DNA of 64,000 bases from Atkinsonella hypoxylon. Lineage: Eukaryota; Ascomycota; Sordariomycetes; Hypocreales; Clavicipitaceae. Shown here piece after piece: positions 32,360 through 43,829 of the stretch (positions are counted from its first letter, which is position 1; each line of letters begins with the position of its first letter). Made by a program: the position numbers and the translations under genes. The notes beneath the pieces were generated by a model that was given only the letters and a program-made list of their open reading frames with translations, was not told the origin of the DNA and ran no database searches. Where the stretch lies: the NCBI GenBank assembly GCA_000729835.1, contig JFHB01000004.1, forward strand, positions 310,001 through 374,000, in the 5' to 3' direction.

Positions 32360-34391
32360 ATGATCAACATGGATCTTGCCCACAGTATAGCTGACGCTGC
32401 TGTCACAACGTCTAGCTCTAGTCTAATCACTTCTCAGCCCAATGATGGTCGCATCTCCTCTAAGTCTCACTTGAGCACTCCAGTCTCAGCCGTTGGAGGC
32501 ACAACATCGCGCGTTTCGCCATCATATCCATCCGACTCAACACCCAGGACCGAAGAAACGGCTATATGTTGTCAAACTTCAAATTCACCAACATCATCTT
32601 ACATGAATCAACCCGACTCACCATCTCCGCGCAAGGATACCTTGTCGTCCATCTCAACACAGGCCACGACTACCTCCAAGACCTCTGCGGAGACCAACAA
32701 CATACCGTACAGTGCCGACTCTTCCCCAATCTTACACCAGTCTATATTCTCTGTACAGGACGGTTCCGACGTCTCTAGCACTCGACGAACCAGTAGGAGA
32801 CGTACTGGGCCCTTGTCGCAACAATCCAGAACAAGGGCCGCGTTAATCAGGAAGCTAGGAGCTTGTCATGACTGTCGTCGAAGACGCGTTGCTGTAAGTC
32901 TGGACCGAGGTACTTTCGCCATTCTCCCATGCTCATGTGATTTTGGCTCCTGCTCGCATCACTGTCACGTTTTTGCCGCCTACCCTTTCTGACTTGTATT
33001 TGTCGTTCCTATCTTTTGCCAGTCACGTTGCAGTTACAATCGAATCGGGCAAAGCAGGTCTCTAACCTTTAACCTTTAAAAGTGCCATCCCAGCCATCAC
33101 GATATGACTTGGGAGGACCTCTTGAGTCGATTTCACAGATCCCATAGCCCTAACGTTGGTGAAAACAATCCTTTTGCGGGTGTGGCGAGACCCCTCAGTC
33201 CAGTCTCTTCTCTCAATGCCATCCAGTCAAATTATGCACCAGATGGGCAGGGTATGGATATCGATCCTTCACCAACTACACTAAACCAGCCCAATCGCTA
33301 TCCACTGAGTGATACGCGTATACGGACACCCTTACCTTCTGGGCCGCGGCTGGAAAAGTCATTGTCTCTGCCTGGGATTGAAAGTCTCAATGACGAATTG
33401 CAGACAATTGTACCCAATTCTTCATCTGCTTCAAACCATGGTCGATACAATGCTGTTCAGGTATTGTTGCTCTTCTGGCGGGATGACGATGACATCGCCA
33501 TCGTGCAAGACACCGTCCAAGAGCTGGCCCAAGTTTTTGACAAAAATTATCACTATACCTCCGAAATCCAGGCTATACCTGCTGGATGCGACGAATCTGG
33601 GACTTCTTGGCGATGGCTTTCTCGCCAATTGAATAATTTTGCCGAAGATCGAGATCACCGCGACGTACTTAAGATCGTCTACTACGCGGGACACACGTAT
33701 CTTGACGGCAATAGAGAGATGGTCTTGGCCAGGTGAGACGATTTCGCACCTTCCAACTTGCTTGCAGTAAATTATTTTTTTTTCTAACCTCAAGTTCAGC
33801 TCCAGGGCTAAGGATAGGGCATCAATTTGCAGATGGAGTGGCCTCCAGCAAATCCTAGAGGAAGCTAGCGCCGACACTCTCATTATCATGGATGCTGCAT
33901 ACTACCCTACCTGTAAAATCGTGCGGCAGAAGGGAGTCCTAGAAATACTTGCTGCATCAATATCTGAAGGCCACGTTGCGTCATTAGCGAGATGCTCATT
34001 CACGAGAGCCTTAACGGAGCAATTGAGGATTCGGGCTGCACGAACTACACCACTTTCTGCAGTCGAGTTGCATGCCCACTTATTGTCACAATATCCGCAA
34101 TTGGTCCATGACAACCACCCCGAAACAGTCATTGTCACTTCATTTCCAACACCCTTGCATGCTATGATGTCTGGAAACCCGAGGACGCCATCCATATTTC
34201 TCTCCCCCCTCCATCATGGCAGTCCGTTGCGGAACAACTTCTCGTACGAGAATAGCCCACAGCTTCACATAACCCTGAAACTGACGGATGATAATGTCGA
34301 TGTCGAGAGCTGGAAACAATGGTTAAGATTGATGCCTGAAGGGATAAAGGAGGTCAAGATTGACGGTCCTTTCCGACCATCTTTCAAATAG
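32360..34391 (+). CDS. Caspase-fold (peptidase C14-like) protein, probable pseudo-enzyme, with Cys-rich basic motif
   Basis: Model join(32360..32893, 33083..33732, 33800..34391), 591 aa, exactly in frame. A Ser/Thr-rich N-terminus leads to ACHDCRRRRVA|CHPSHHDMTWED across the first splice (residues about 168-190), a C-x2-C-x6-C basic motif resembling the first half of a Zn2Cys6 finger. From about residue 304 the order is that of fungal caspase-like domains: VLLLFWRDDDDIAIVQD, then LKIVYYAGH with the expected catalytic His (382), CRWSGLQQILEEAS, and LIIMDAAYYP at 422-431. The usual strand before the nucleophile reads DCC; here it is Asp-Ala-Ala (426-428), so the catalytic Cys seems absent and peptidase activity unlikely. 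The C-terminal part (VESWKQWLRLMPEGIKEVKI) looks ordered. Start could instead be the Met at 32369. Role unknown; a regulatory or scaffold role is inference. Confidence 0.82.
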
Positions 34392-35054
34392 CCCCATTGA
34401 GTTCAATCCGCTGTTGAATGCGCTACATTGACAGAGATTATCTCCTAAAAAGCAGAAAAACTCGCCATATACACTGCTGGGGATGGTGTGGCTGGATCTT
34501 TTCCCCTTTGACTCGTCCAAGGGTCCTGAACAGGTCAATGTTGGTATCATTGTAAAGTATAGAAAAAGTAATTTTTTTTTTCTTTTTATACGTATATCGT
34601 CGATACTTGACTCGAGGAATGAAGCTGCTGCATATACTCATCGCGACTTAATTCAAGCTGACGGCTAATGTCTTCAAATTTATATTCGTGTATGTGCGTT
34701 GTATTGCAGCTAGCCTAGCTTGCAGATAACTACCTAGCCAGCAACTACCTACCTAGGTAGGTACCCGCGGCACCTCTCATGGTAGGCAATAAATAAGTCG
34801 CTAAGTACGGAGTACAAGAACCGCGGCAGACATGTCGGGTGGGTCTGGCCCTGGGCTCTTCGTTGTCACAGCAACACCACTAGGCACCTCAGCCTTCCTT
34901 GTGTCAACAAAAGCCGTGATGGCTTATCTCCCACAGCTGATTCATCAAATTTGCATCTTCACGGAGGAACACAATGTGAAGCTCGTTCTCATTGCTGACA
35001 TATTTTGAAAGCCCAAAAATAACACATAGCACGTATATGTTAGGCTCTGGATCA
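34392..35054. other. Intergenic region between caspase-fold and BRCT genes
   Basis: It contains the 3' flank of one gene and the promoter of the next. ACCTACCTAGGTAGGTACC at about 34747-34765 is a near-perfect palindrome, followed by TACGGAGTA at 34806-34814. No gene seen. Confidence 0.45.
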
Positions 35055-38000
35055 ATGGACTCGCCGCCGAAAAGAATGACGCGAGCGCGGGCCGCAGCCA
35101 CAGCTGGCGCCGTGAGCACAAAAACTACCAAAATCGTGACAGCAGCTGCCAAAGCACCCTCGACATCGACTGCAAGAGCAAGCACGAAGAGTACATCTGC
35201 AAAAAGGAAAACAAGGGCCGAAGAAAAGGACGATGCTAATGACGAATTGGCTGATATCGATACCAGACGAGCCGTGCGCGCTCGTCCTAGGCAATACAGC
35301 AAACCTGAGAGCGGTGTTGGCACAGCTCCGACCAACCCGGCAGCCACAAGAAGCTCACGTACTAGAGTTCCCAGTAAATCCGCAATAGAGGCCTCGGATT
35401 ACGACCATTCATCGGTTCGCGCTCGCACTCGCGCTCGGGGTAGAAACTCTCCTGGCGAAGAATCGATGAATGCTATCCAAGCAACGGACATAAAGACTGC
35501 ACGTCCTCGTGCTGGCACTGCTGCTAGAGAAGCCACGGACAGATCAAAGTCAACTATAAGGAGAACTATCAAGATTCAAGGGCTAGGAAAGGAGAACATG
35601 AGCCTTGCTTCCAAGTCCAAGGAAACCACCTCCAACAATACACACCGGGGGCTTCGAGGTCGCCCTGCTCGTCGAGGAACTGCAGCTGTATCGACTAGGT
35701 CGTCGAAAACAGCTTCTTCTGATGCTGACAGTGTGCCAAATAAACCACTAAGTCCCAAGAAGGTAACGCAGATGCCCGTTTCAAGGGATAGGGAAAGCTC
35801 AGAAGATGAACTTGCGGGTGATGAGGGAGTGAGGTATATCTCTCAGAACTCTACGACAAAACCATCGGACGACCCTTTGAATAGCAAGAGTACTGGGAGC
35901 AGCTCTGCAAATGACGAAGACAAAGACTCCAGGGAAGCCACCAAGCTTATCGCCGGTTCGGATTCAGCAGTATTAGGGTCTCCGCCCAGGCGGCCGCCCA
36001 CATCACCCCCAAAAGAATGGCTCAAGTCGCCTGCAAAAAGGTCTGGTAGTATGCATTTGCCGGGATCGAGTATAAAGCCTGCAACAGCGTCCGACGAGCA
36101 TAATGCTCAACCTTCACTAGCTCGTTCCAACACCCTCCTGCAATCTCCCGCAAAGCGACCACCATCTCCCATGAAAGGCCTGAGTCTCTCAGCCATGCCC
36201 TTGGATATGACGCATATATCATCTTCGTCCAAAGGCTTCCTCATGCTTCAATCTCCTGCGAAGCGAGCTATGCCTGGTGCCAGTCCACTAAGACAGCTCC
36301 CCAGAGAACATGATGCCCCCCTAACTCGGTCACCGCCAATGAAACCCATCGAAACATCCTCCCGGCCCGTTAGCCTGTCTGGACGCCCCTCCAAACTTCT
36401 GCTGGCAGATGAGCCTGACGAGCTAGCGCAGAATTCAATGGCTGACGACCCTTTCGAGGGCCCAATTGAAAATCCTCGATTCTCTGGGCGAATGTCCGCT
36501 ATATTTCCGCGATCAGCCGATCTAGTCTACACTGAGCCCGGTACAGATAATGTCAAGGAGGACGGTCAACCGACTCTGGTGAGTCAGCAAGTCTCTTCTG
36601 AAGCCAAAGAATGCGAAGCGTTTGAGGTTCCTCTTGAAAAAGGCATCGCAGCATGTCCGACTCAGCACCACTTGCAGCTGGCAGGTGCCACTCAGGAAGC
36701 TGATCACGGAGACAGCTTGAATCTAGAAGAGATCATGATTGAGATGGAAGAACCCGGAGAGATTTTTACTCACCACTTTGAAGGCGACACGGCCGTTGCG
36801 CAAGCACAAATTGATTCCAGTCTTCAACTTGGACATGATATCTTGAAATCAAGCTGCGATTCGCGACCCTATCTGGATTCGGAATCTCCGTTGAAAAAGC
36901 TGCTAGCATCAAACTACTCTCAAAATCGGCGGACCAGCAATATGAGAGATGAAATCTCTGCCACGCGGAGGCATTCCAGAAGGTCTACCATGGGCCTTAC
37001 GTCCCTGGCTGAACAGCTAGGCGTGGAGTCTGCCATAAGTCCTGAGGAGGAGTCTCGAGCTAGTCCCGGCGACAGCAGGGAGTTTGGTGCCACGACCATT
37101 GCAGATGCCGAGGCGAAGACTGAGGCGAATTCAGTCTGGGAACCTTCTCCAATCAAGAACAGCGGCTACTTTGAAGATGGAATAACCGTTCATACCAACT
37201 TGAGCTCAGCCAGACAGTGCGAGGATGACGACGCGATCGTGATGGAGGATATTCCCATGCTTGATGAAGATATTGCCCTGATAGAAGAAGCAAACGACAT
37301 GTCTCTCACACCTCGGCAACAATTAGAGGATAAACCTAACACTTCTGCCAGTGATGACACCCTTTCTGAAGCTAGCCAAGAATATGGCGATGAGAATGAA
37401 GTACCTGTGGACCCTGCGCTTTCCAGCAGAAGAGGGTTCGAAACTAGCACTCCTGCCCGGGCAGTACGCCGAACGACTTTTTTTACCACAACGAAGGTCC
37501 CATTGAAACCGGCAGATGACTCAGAGCCAAGTCCCCTCAAGGAACGAAGCTTTAGTGCCTCCCGCATGTCTTCTAAGAATGCCGAAATCTTACCTAGAAG
37601 CGCCACCGTTATTTCCTATTCGCCGACAAAAGGGAAAAGACGAGCGTCTATACTTCATGCTGAAGATTCCATCTCCACACCCCTGAAGGGAGATGGGTGG
37701 TGGAATGATGACACTCCTGGAAGAACTCCGCGTCGAGATATCAATCCTGCGCTTCTGCGTGGTGCCGTAGTCCTCGTGGACGTTCACACCTCTGAAGGAG
37801 CAGACGCCAGTGGTATCTTCGTCGAGCTCCTTACGCATATGGGAGCTAAATGCGTGAAATCTTGGCACTGGAATCCTAACGGTTCGAGCAACGGCGACAG
37901 CTCGTCAAGCAAGGTTGGCATCACACATGTTGTTTTCAAGGATGGAGGCAAGCGTACGATGGAGAAAGTTCGTGAAGCTGGTGGTGTCGTCCATTGTGTA

Positions 38001-38637
38001 GGTGTCAGTTGGGTTCTCGAGTAAGTAATTGTGCTTTACCTCTGTCAGCACCTTGTAAGATATTAGGGACTAATACTTGCGGGAAAGCTGCGAACGCGAG
38101 AATGAGTGGCTGGATGAGGCTCCGTATTATCTTGATACGTCTGTCATTCCACGAGGAGGTGCCAGACGCCGGAAGAGTATGGAGCCCAAAGCCATTGCCA
38201 ACATGAATGGTACAATAGTAGCAAACAACAACAAGGCATCCGGACCGCTTCGCACACCAAAAAGTCGAAGAGAGAGTACATTGTGGATACATACACCCCC
38301 TGAACAGGGGGATGAGGACGATGAAGATTTGGAATGGTCTTGTGCTTTGCTTACACCAGTGCCCAAGACTCCAGCGCCGGAAGAAGTAGCCAAGTATGCT
38401 TCTGAGCTTCCAGAGACACCGTGGTCGGAAGAAGAGTCTGAACTAGAATCGCCAACCAAACAAAGCCTTTTGACAAGAACTTGCCCTCCAAAAGATCGAA
38501 AATCCCAAGATTTGGGGAACGGTATCCTAAATCGTAGTAAGGATGACCAGGTTATGATGAGATTAATGGCAGCTAGACGGAAGAGCCTTCAATTCGCCCC
38601 GAAGATTGGCAGTCCGCTGGCAAGGACTTGGGATTAA
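35055..38637 (+). CDS. BRCT-domain protein, microcephalin-like BRCT
   Basis: Model join(35055..38020, 38088..38637), 1171 aa. Most of it is disordered, basic at the N-terminus (KRMTRARAAATAGAV) and acidic and Ser/Pro-rich later. Three copies of (K/Q)SPAKR (EWLKSPAKRSG, LLQSPAKRPPSP, MLQSPAKRAM) look like CDK-type phosphorylation sites. One BRCT domain sits at about 900-1005: ALLRGAVVLVDVHTSEGADA, GITHVVFKDGGKRTM and VSWVLDCERENEWLDEAPY, the last joined correctly across the intron. The VVLVDV...THVVFKDG...W pattern resembles the first BRCT of microcephalin (MCPH1). BRCT domains read phosphoproteins in DNA-damage and chromosome-cycle control, so a nuclear role is inferred. The first Met could be at 35037; the one at 35055 (MDSPPKR) is preferred. 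Confidence 0.88.
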
Positions 38638-39323
38638 AGACGGGCTGCTTTGGGCATCTGCTGAGAATGATTTTTTCCCACGTTCTCAGTAATGCGTACT
38701 TGCGAGGGCGAAGTGGTCAAAGTGGTGATGCAAACTATACATAACACTGAGCATTATCCTGACTTGAATGGAGCAAGGCACGAGATATTTCAATAGGACG
38801 CGATGTTTACATCACCTTGACGGCGTTTTGGTATTTTCAAGTTCCAGCAACAAGGGCATACCATACATCTATCGGGAGTAACAGAGCTGTCTTTCGGTTG
38901 AAGATCATGCAGTTATCTGTGTATAATCAATCAATTTGCATGTCGGCATATTTGCGTATGCCATTTTCTTGTTCAAAGCCGCCAAAGAAGCGAGGTCAGA
39001 CATCGCAACATCTTGGTGAGCGACTTGTCCACAAAAAGTGAAGCTTGTCGTGTTTCTTGCTCAAAACCCATTGAAGATTTGAACAGCGTCAAAAAAAAGT
39101 GTTGATATTGGGCAAATTGCGCCACTTCCTTAATCAATACGTATCTCGCCAAATTCTTCCTGGATCATTTCAGATATATTTGCTTAAGAACCAGTATCTT
39201 TGAAAAAAAAAAAAAACATTCCCATTCGCCTCGGCTTTTGAAGATGGGTCAAGTGTTCGCAAAGGTGGAAAAGCGATAGCAACGCAGTAAGCTAAATTTG
39301 TGAGACGATGAGCACACCAGATC
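38638..39323. other. Convergent intergenic stretch, BRCT gene to HYPK
   Basis: 3' flanks of two convergent genes. A run of about 13 A lies at 39201-39213. The small plus-strand frame at 38817-39041 has no support. Confidence 0.4.
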
Positions 39324-39701
39324 TTATGCTTGGACCCAAGCCTTCATGGCCTTGGTGGCGTCTCCGTCGTGCGCTCTGAGAAGCTCAGCAGCTTTCACCT
39401 TGGGAAGCTCCAACTGGTCCACCAGCAAAGTTACGTCGGCCTCATCAACTTTTATGTTCTTAGCAGGGGCAGATTTTGATGCCGCGAAAGGTTTCGCGCC
39501 TCCCAAACTCTTCATTGCCTTGTTTACTGCTTCGCTGTCGACTTCTCTTATGTTGGCTTCATCGTTCCCCCTCGCATCGAGGGAGGCGAGTGCGGTGGCG
39601 GCTTTGCGATCCTCGGCGGATTTGGCAGTGGTTTGAAGCTCGTCCTCGACATCACCAGTTGTGGCGCCCTCGTGGACAGTCGGGGGCTGTTCTTCGGTCA
39701 T
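39324..39701 (-). CDS. HYPK homologue (Huntingtin-interacting protein K, NatA regulator)
   Basis: 125 aa in one exon. HYPK binds and regulates the ribosome-associated NatA N-terminal acetyltransferase (established in human and Chaetomium). The N-terminal half is acidic and low in complexity. A central helix region (IREVDSEAVNKAMKSLGG) is followed by a C-terminal UBA-like domain (VDEADVTLLVDQLELPKVKA, then AELLRAHDGDATKAMKAW), the same fold as the NACA UBA. Length and domain order fit the family. The start is the Met at 39701 (MTEEQPPTVHEG); the frame remains open upstream to 39839 but reads unlike the family. Divergent from the DAHP synthase gene. Confidence 0.87.
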   Translation of the reverse strand: MTEEQPPTVHEGATTGDVEDELQTTAKSAEDRKAATALASLDARGNDEANIREVDSEAVNKAMKSLGGAKPFAASKSAPAKNIKVDEADVTLLVDQLELPKVKAAELLRAHDGDATKAMKAWVQA

Positions 39702-40569
39702 TTCTGGGCAACTTTGCAAGAGGACAATAAAATAGGTGGGGAAAGCAGGTTCAAAAGCTGAAATTGGTAGGTCGCGAGATTTAACAAGCAGAAGTGACAA
39801 GAAGTTGCTGACACGAGGCGGGGGGTGGGGGAGAGGCACGCGGGTGACAGCTTAATCCGACCCTTAGCGCAGATAATGGAGTGGGCAGTGGGGGCCGGAT
39901 TAATCTGTCAACAACTTGGGGCCCCAGGCGCTGATGGTGGTGGGATGGGGCAGAAAGAAAGAAGGAACAACAACACAACAAGAGAATACATGCCACAATC
40001 TGAACTAGATTCCGATATTGTCGACGCATGAGCATAGCTTTTCTATATTTAATTGATTGACGAAGAACGTAGAGGAGAAGAAAAAAAACCAACGCATGGT
40101 TGGTTCTCGAGTGATTCGCCAAGCCTGTCGACTGACGCCTCTGGAGCCACGCATTCGCACAAAAAGTAGAACGAGGCATGAGGTGAAATCCTTGTTGGCG
40201 GCCGTAACTACCGACAGGGAGGAGCTCACCGTTTCTCGTCTCTAGCTAGCTGAACTATAGTTATGGCCCTTGTGTGTTTTGTCTTCACTTCAATTGAGCG
40301 ATTGGCACCGGAATCGGCACCAGCACCGGTGTATTTCCTACCCTGTCGTCAGTCCGTCCTTTTTATTTAGTACTTCAACCTTACCTCAATGTCCTCTTCA
40401 TAGACTTAAAACCTCCGTTACGCACCAGGCACTCCGTCCGATTGCTCGAGCATTCTGCCACTATCTATTAATTCACCCGCGTCTTCTCGGTACACTTTCT
40501 CGGTCCACGTTGATTCATTCAGCGCCCTGTTCGGTGTCAGAATAGCGCCAAGGACGGAAGCTGCTCATC
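39702..40569. promoter_or_regulatory. Divergent promoter region, HYPK / DAHP synthase
   Basis: 868 bp between opposing starts. The last 300 bp before 40570 are C/T-rich, as in strongly expressed fungal genes. No clear TATA box or TGACTCA (CPC1) site was seen in it. Frames inside are short and unsupported. Confidence 0.45.
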
Positions 40570-42112
40570 ATGGCCTCGCAACCCTGGGACCCGGCCACAT
40601 GGCGATCGAAGCCAATCAAGCAATCGCCCTCCTATCCGGAGCCAGAGAAGCTCTCGCAAGTTGTCAAAGAGCTGTCGCGCATGCCCCCGCTTGTTCATCC
40701 GAACGAGATTCTAGCCCTCAAGGCCCATCTCCGGGACGTGGCTCAAGGCAGGGCTTTTCTTCTTCAGGGTGGGGATTGTGCCGAGCTCTTTGACTACTGT
40801 CAACAAGATGCCATCGAGTCCAAGATCAAGCTGCTCTTGCAGATGAGCGTGGTCCTCATCTGGGGTATCAACAAGCGAGTTGTCCGTATTGGCCGCATGG
40901 CTGGCCAGTATGCCAAGCCGCGGTCTAGTCCTACTGAAATATACCAGGGCAAGGAAATTCCAAGTTTCAGAGGCGACATTCTCAATGGATATCATGTTGA
41001 CGAAAGGGGCATTGACCCAAATCGTCTACTGAGGTAAGCTCGGCTCATGAAAGTGGATAAGTACCACCTAAGCTCTCCGAACATTGAGCATTATGCTCCG
41101 ATCTCTTCACTGTGTGCTTGGTTCTAACCTTCTCACTAGAGCCTACCATTACTCCGCTGCGACGTTGAATTACATCCGCGCCGCCATCGCCTCTGGCATT
41201 GCGGATCTGCACCATCCTCTTGACTGGGGGCTGGGCCATGTCCGAGACCCTGTCCTGAGAGAGAAATACTCATTTATTGCCAACAGCATCCAGCAAACTT
41301 TGCGTGTCTTGGAAGTCATCAAGTCTCGCCCCGACGAGCTGCAAACTGTAGAGCTCTTCACCAGCCACGAGGGATTACTCTTGGAATACGAGCAACCTTT
41401 GACCAGACTTCTCGGAACAGCATCACCACTGCCCGCTCCGCCAGCTAGCAGCAGAGCGCCGTCGCGGCCATCCGAAAGAGAGGATGGCAAGTCTGGCACA
41501 AAAGAGGCTTACTACGACACCTCGGCACACTTCATATGGATCGGAGATAGGACTCGCCAGCTGGACCATGCCCACGTAGAGTTTTTCCGGGGTATCGCCA
41601 ATCCAATCGGCGTCAAAGTCGGCCCAACGACACCGACATCCGATCTTCTCGACTTGTTGCGAACGCTCAATCCTGACCGTGAGCCCGGCAAGATCACTCT
41701 AATCACTCGCTACGGAGCAGACAAGGTAGGGGAACTCCTACCGCAACATATTCGCGCCGTGGAGGATTCCGAATATCGCCGCTGTGTTGTCTGGCAATGT
41801 GATCCTATGCACGGAAATACACTCTCCACTCCGTCAGGCATCAAGACGCGGCGCTTCAATGACATATACAAGGAGCTCCAGGAGTCGCTGCGCATTCACA
41901 AAGAACAAAGTAGTTACCTCGGCGGTGTCCACCTTGAGCTCACCGGCGACGCTGTGACGGAATGTCTGGGTGGTAGCGAAGGTCTGGAGGAGGACGATCT
42001 GTCCACCAACTACACTTCCTTCTGCGACCCGAGACTTAATGAGAAGCAAGCTCTTGAGTTGGCTTTCCTTGTGGCAGACCATTACTCCCAGGAGCACGGG
42101 AAAGGTGCGTGA
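40570..42112 (+). CDS. Class II 3-deoxy-D-arabino-heptulosonate 7-phosphate (DAHP) synthase
   Basis: First step of the shikimate pathway: phosphoenolpyruvate plus erythrose 4-phosphate to DAHP. This is the plant-type class II enzyme, as Neurospora aro-8, not the class I ARO3/ARO4 form. Model join(40570..41033, 41140..42112), 478 aa. Motifs in order: LLQGGDCAELF (metal-binding Cys), NKRVVRIGRMAGQYAKPRS, FTSHEGLLLEYE, HFIWIGDRTRQLDHAHVEF, KVGPTTP, LITRYGADKV, WQCDPMHGNT, GGVHLELTGDAVTECLGG (metal-binding His/Glu) and NYTSFCDPRLNEKQALELAF. A Pro/Ser/Arg-rich insert (PAPPASSRAPSRPSERED) lies between FTSHEG and the next conserved block. Cytosolic. The intron is spliced in phase 2 to give LLRAYHYSAAT. 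Confidence 0.97.
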
Positions 42113-42641
42113 AGGCAATGAAGAATGCACAAAGAATTCATTTTATGTGGGTTATCATTGCAGGACTGGGAGCAACCACGATAGGTACTTGGGTATGGAT
42201 GAGCTGAGAGCAGGGATTGGTGATATTGGACATACATTTCAGTACTCCATTTCCTTACCCTTCTCTTACAAATGCCAAATCCTGTTGCAAGGCCTTCGTT
42301 CACGAATGACGATCAGGGAGGGGGAAGTTCTGGATGATTTGGATGATTGCGAAACTAAGCCGCGATATATTTTCTTTTTTAAAAGTCAAAATCCCGCTCT
42401 ACTCGCGGCCATCATCTCAAGGCCAATGGGTTTGACACCAACGCCATTGTGGTAATTTGGAACATGGTACGAAGGAAACAAGTGACTCTTGAATGAACTT
42501 GCATTATTCCAGGAATATTTCTCTTGCAGCTTTTCATGCAAAAGTTTGCACGGACAATCTTCGTTCTACCTGTTTTACTCCCACCCTCTCCTCATAATTT
42601 TCATATATGGAATAAAGTCGACGCCGTTGCCTCTGTCCGTT
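42113..42641. other. Convergent intergenic stretch, DAHP synthase to glucose-6-phosphate epimerase
   Basis: It carries both 3' ends. The open frame continuing from 41970 to 42455 is a shadow of the DAHP synthase frame. Nothing else recognised. Confidence 0.4.
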
Positions 42642-43829
42642 CTAAGAAAGGTAGATCGTCTGTGCGCCTTCAAAAGCGTCACCCTTGTCCAGTCTCTGCC
42701 AATCGTTGACGCTGCCTGCCTCGACACACACCATGTTTTTATACCCATCTTTAGGTGCGAAATCGCCCATGGCTTGCGCCTTCTCGATCCAAGGATTCCA
42801 CACGACAACTTGATCGAGATTGTCTCTTATCACGCGGAAGCGAACTCCCTCTGCATCAGAGATCACGACGGGATGCTTATCGCCCTTTACCGGCGTATAC
42901 ACTCGGTCTGTCTCCCCCGAGATGGTAACGGGCGTGGAGGACTCTGTTTTGGTCTGGGCCCCATCTACCTTGTCAATGTATTTGGAATCCTCTAATCCGG
43001 TGATCTTGACTGTGGAAATATCCTATAACGTGAAACGCCAACTTTAGTTTCCTTAGTCCAATCATGGATGAAATTTTTTAAAAAAAAAGAAAAAAGAAAA
43101 AAAAAAAACAGGGATTATCAGAGTGAAGAGACTAGGCGCAGGCTTGCGGATCATGATGGGGGCTCACCTTAATAGCGAAATAAGTGTGCAGAAGCATCTG
43201 GCAGTCAAACGGCTCATCGCCGTCGTTTGTAATGACCAATGTTGTGTTCAAGCTATCCTTTTCCAGAGTGACGCTGTACAACAGGCCAAATTTAAAGGGC
43301 CAGAGGGCCTTGGTGGATTCGGGAATAGAATCAGACGACAAGCCAAAGTCCAGTTTGACACTAGAGCTAGATCCTTCGCTCGTAGACTTTCCTAGGAATT
43401 CCCATCGAGAAGTTCGGGCGAATCCATGCTGGGGGAGCTTGGAAGTAGCAGGGTGATCTGGTCTTGCGGGACCAAAGATCTGCACAAATCATTGTCTCGT
43501 CAGTCTCGGCTTCATAGGCGAACCTGGTGTCTTGGAGAGAGAAGGAAAGGTGTGTGCAGGGTCAATCAACGTACTGGAAACACCAGCGGAATGCCTCCAC
43601 GGACGCCCTTGGAGCCGTCGAGCCTGGTGTCCTTGCTTAGCCACAGCTTCTCGTCGCCTTTGGCATCCTTCCAGCTGAGAACAGTGGCACCAATCAGCAA
43701 GACCTCGACACTCTCTCCCGTAGGAAGTACAGCCGAAACGCGCGCATTGCCGTCCGAGATGGTGACTTGCGGCTGAGGGGGCAAGCCCGGCGTTGCAGCC
43801 AACGCGGATGGTTTGTTAGGTCTGTCCAT
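42642..43829 (-). CDS. Glucose-6-phosphate 1-epimerase (YMR099C-like aldose 1-epimerase family)
   Basis: Interconverts alpha and beta anomers of glucose 6-phosphate, cytosolic. Model complement(join(42642..43022, 43168..43479, 43575..43829)), 315 aa, all splices in phase 0. Motifs: VEVLLIGATVLSWKD, EKLWLSKDTRLDGSKGVRGG, IPLVFP|IFGPARPDHP across intron 1, LPQHGFARTSRWEFLG, LLHTYFAIK (expected catalytic His) and VVVWNPWIEKAQAMGDFAPK followed by VEAGSV (expected catalytic Glu). The second intron (145 nt) contains a long A-rich tract. The start is the Met at 43829; the upstream frame to 43904 is basic and Pro-rich (PRRNPRPSFPPKR), a conceivable but unlikely extension. The product fits the usual length for the family. 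Confidence 0.94.
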
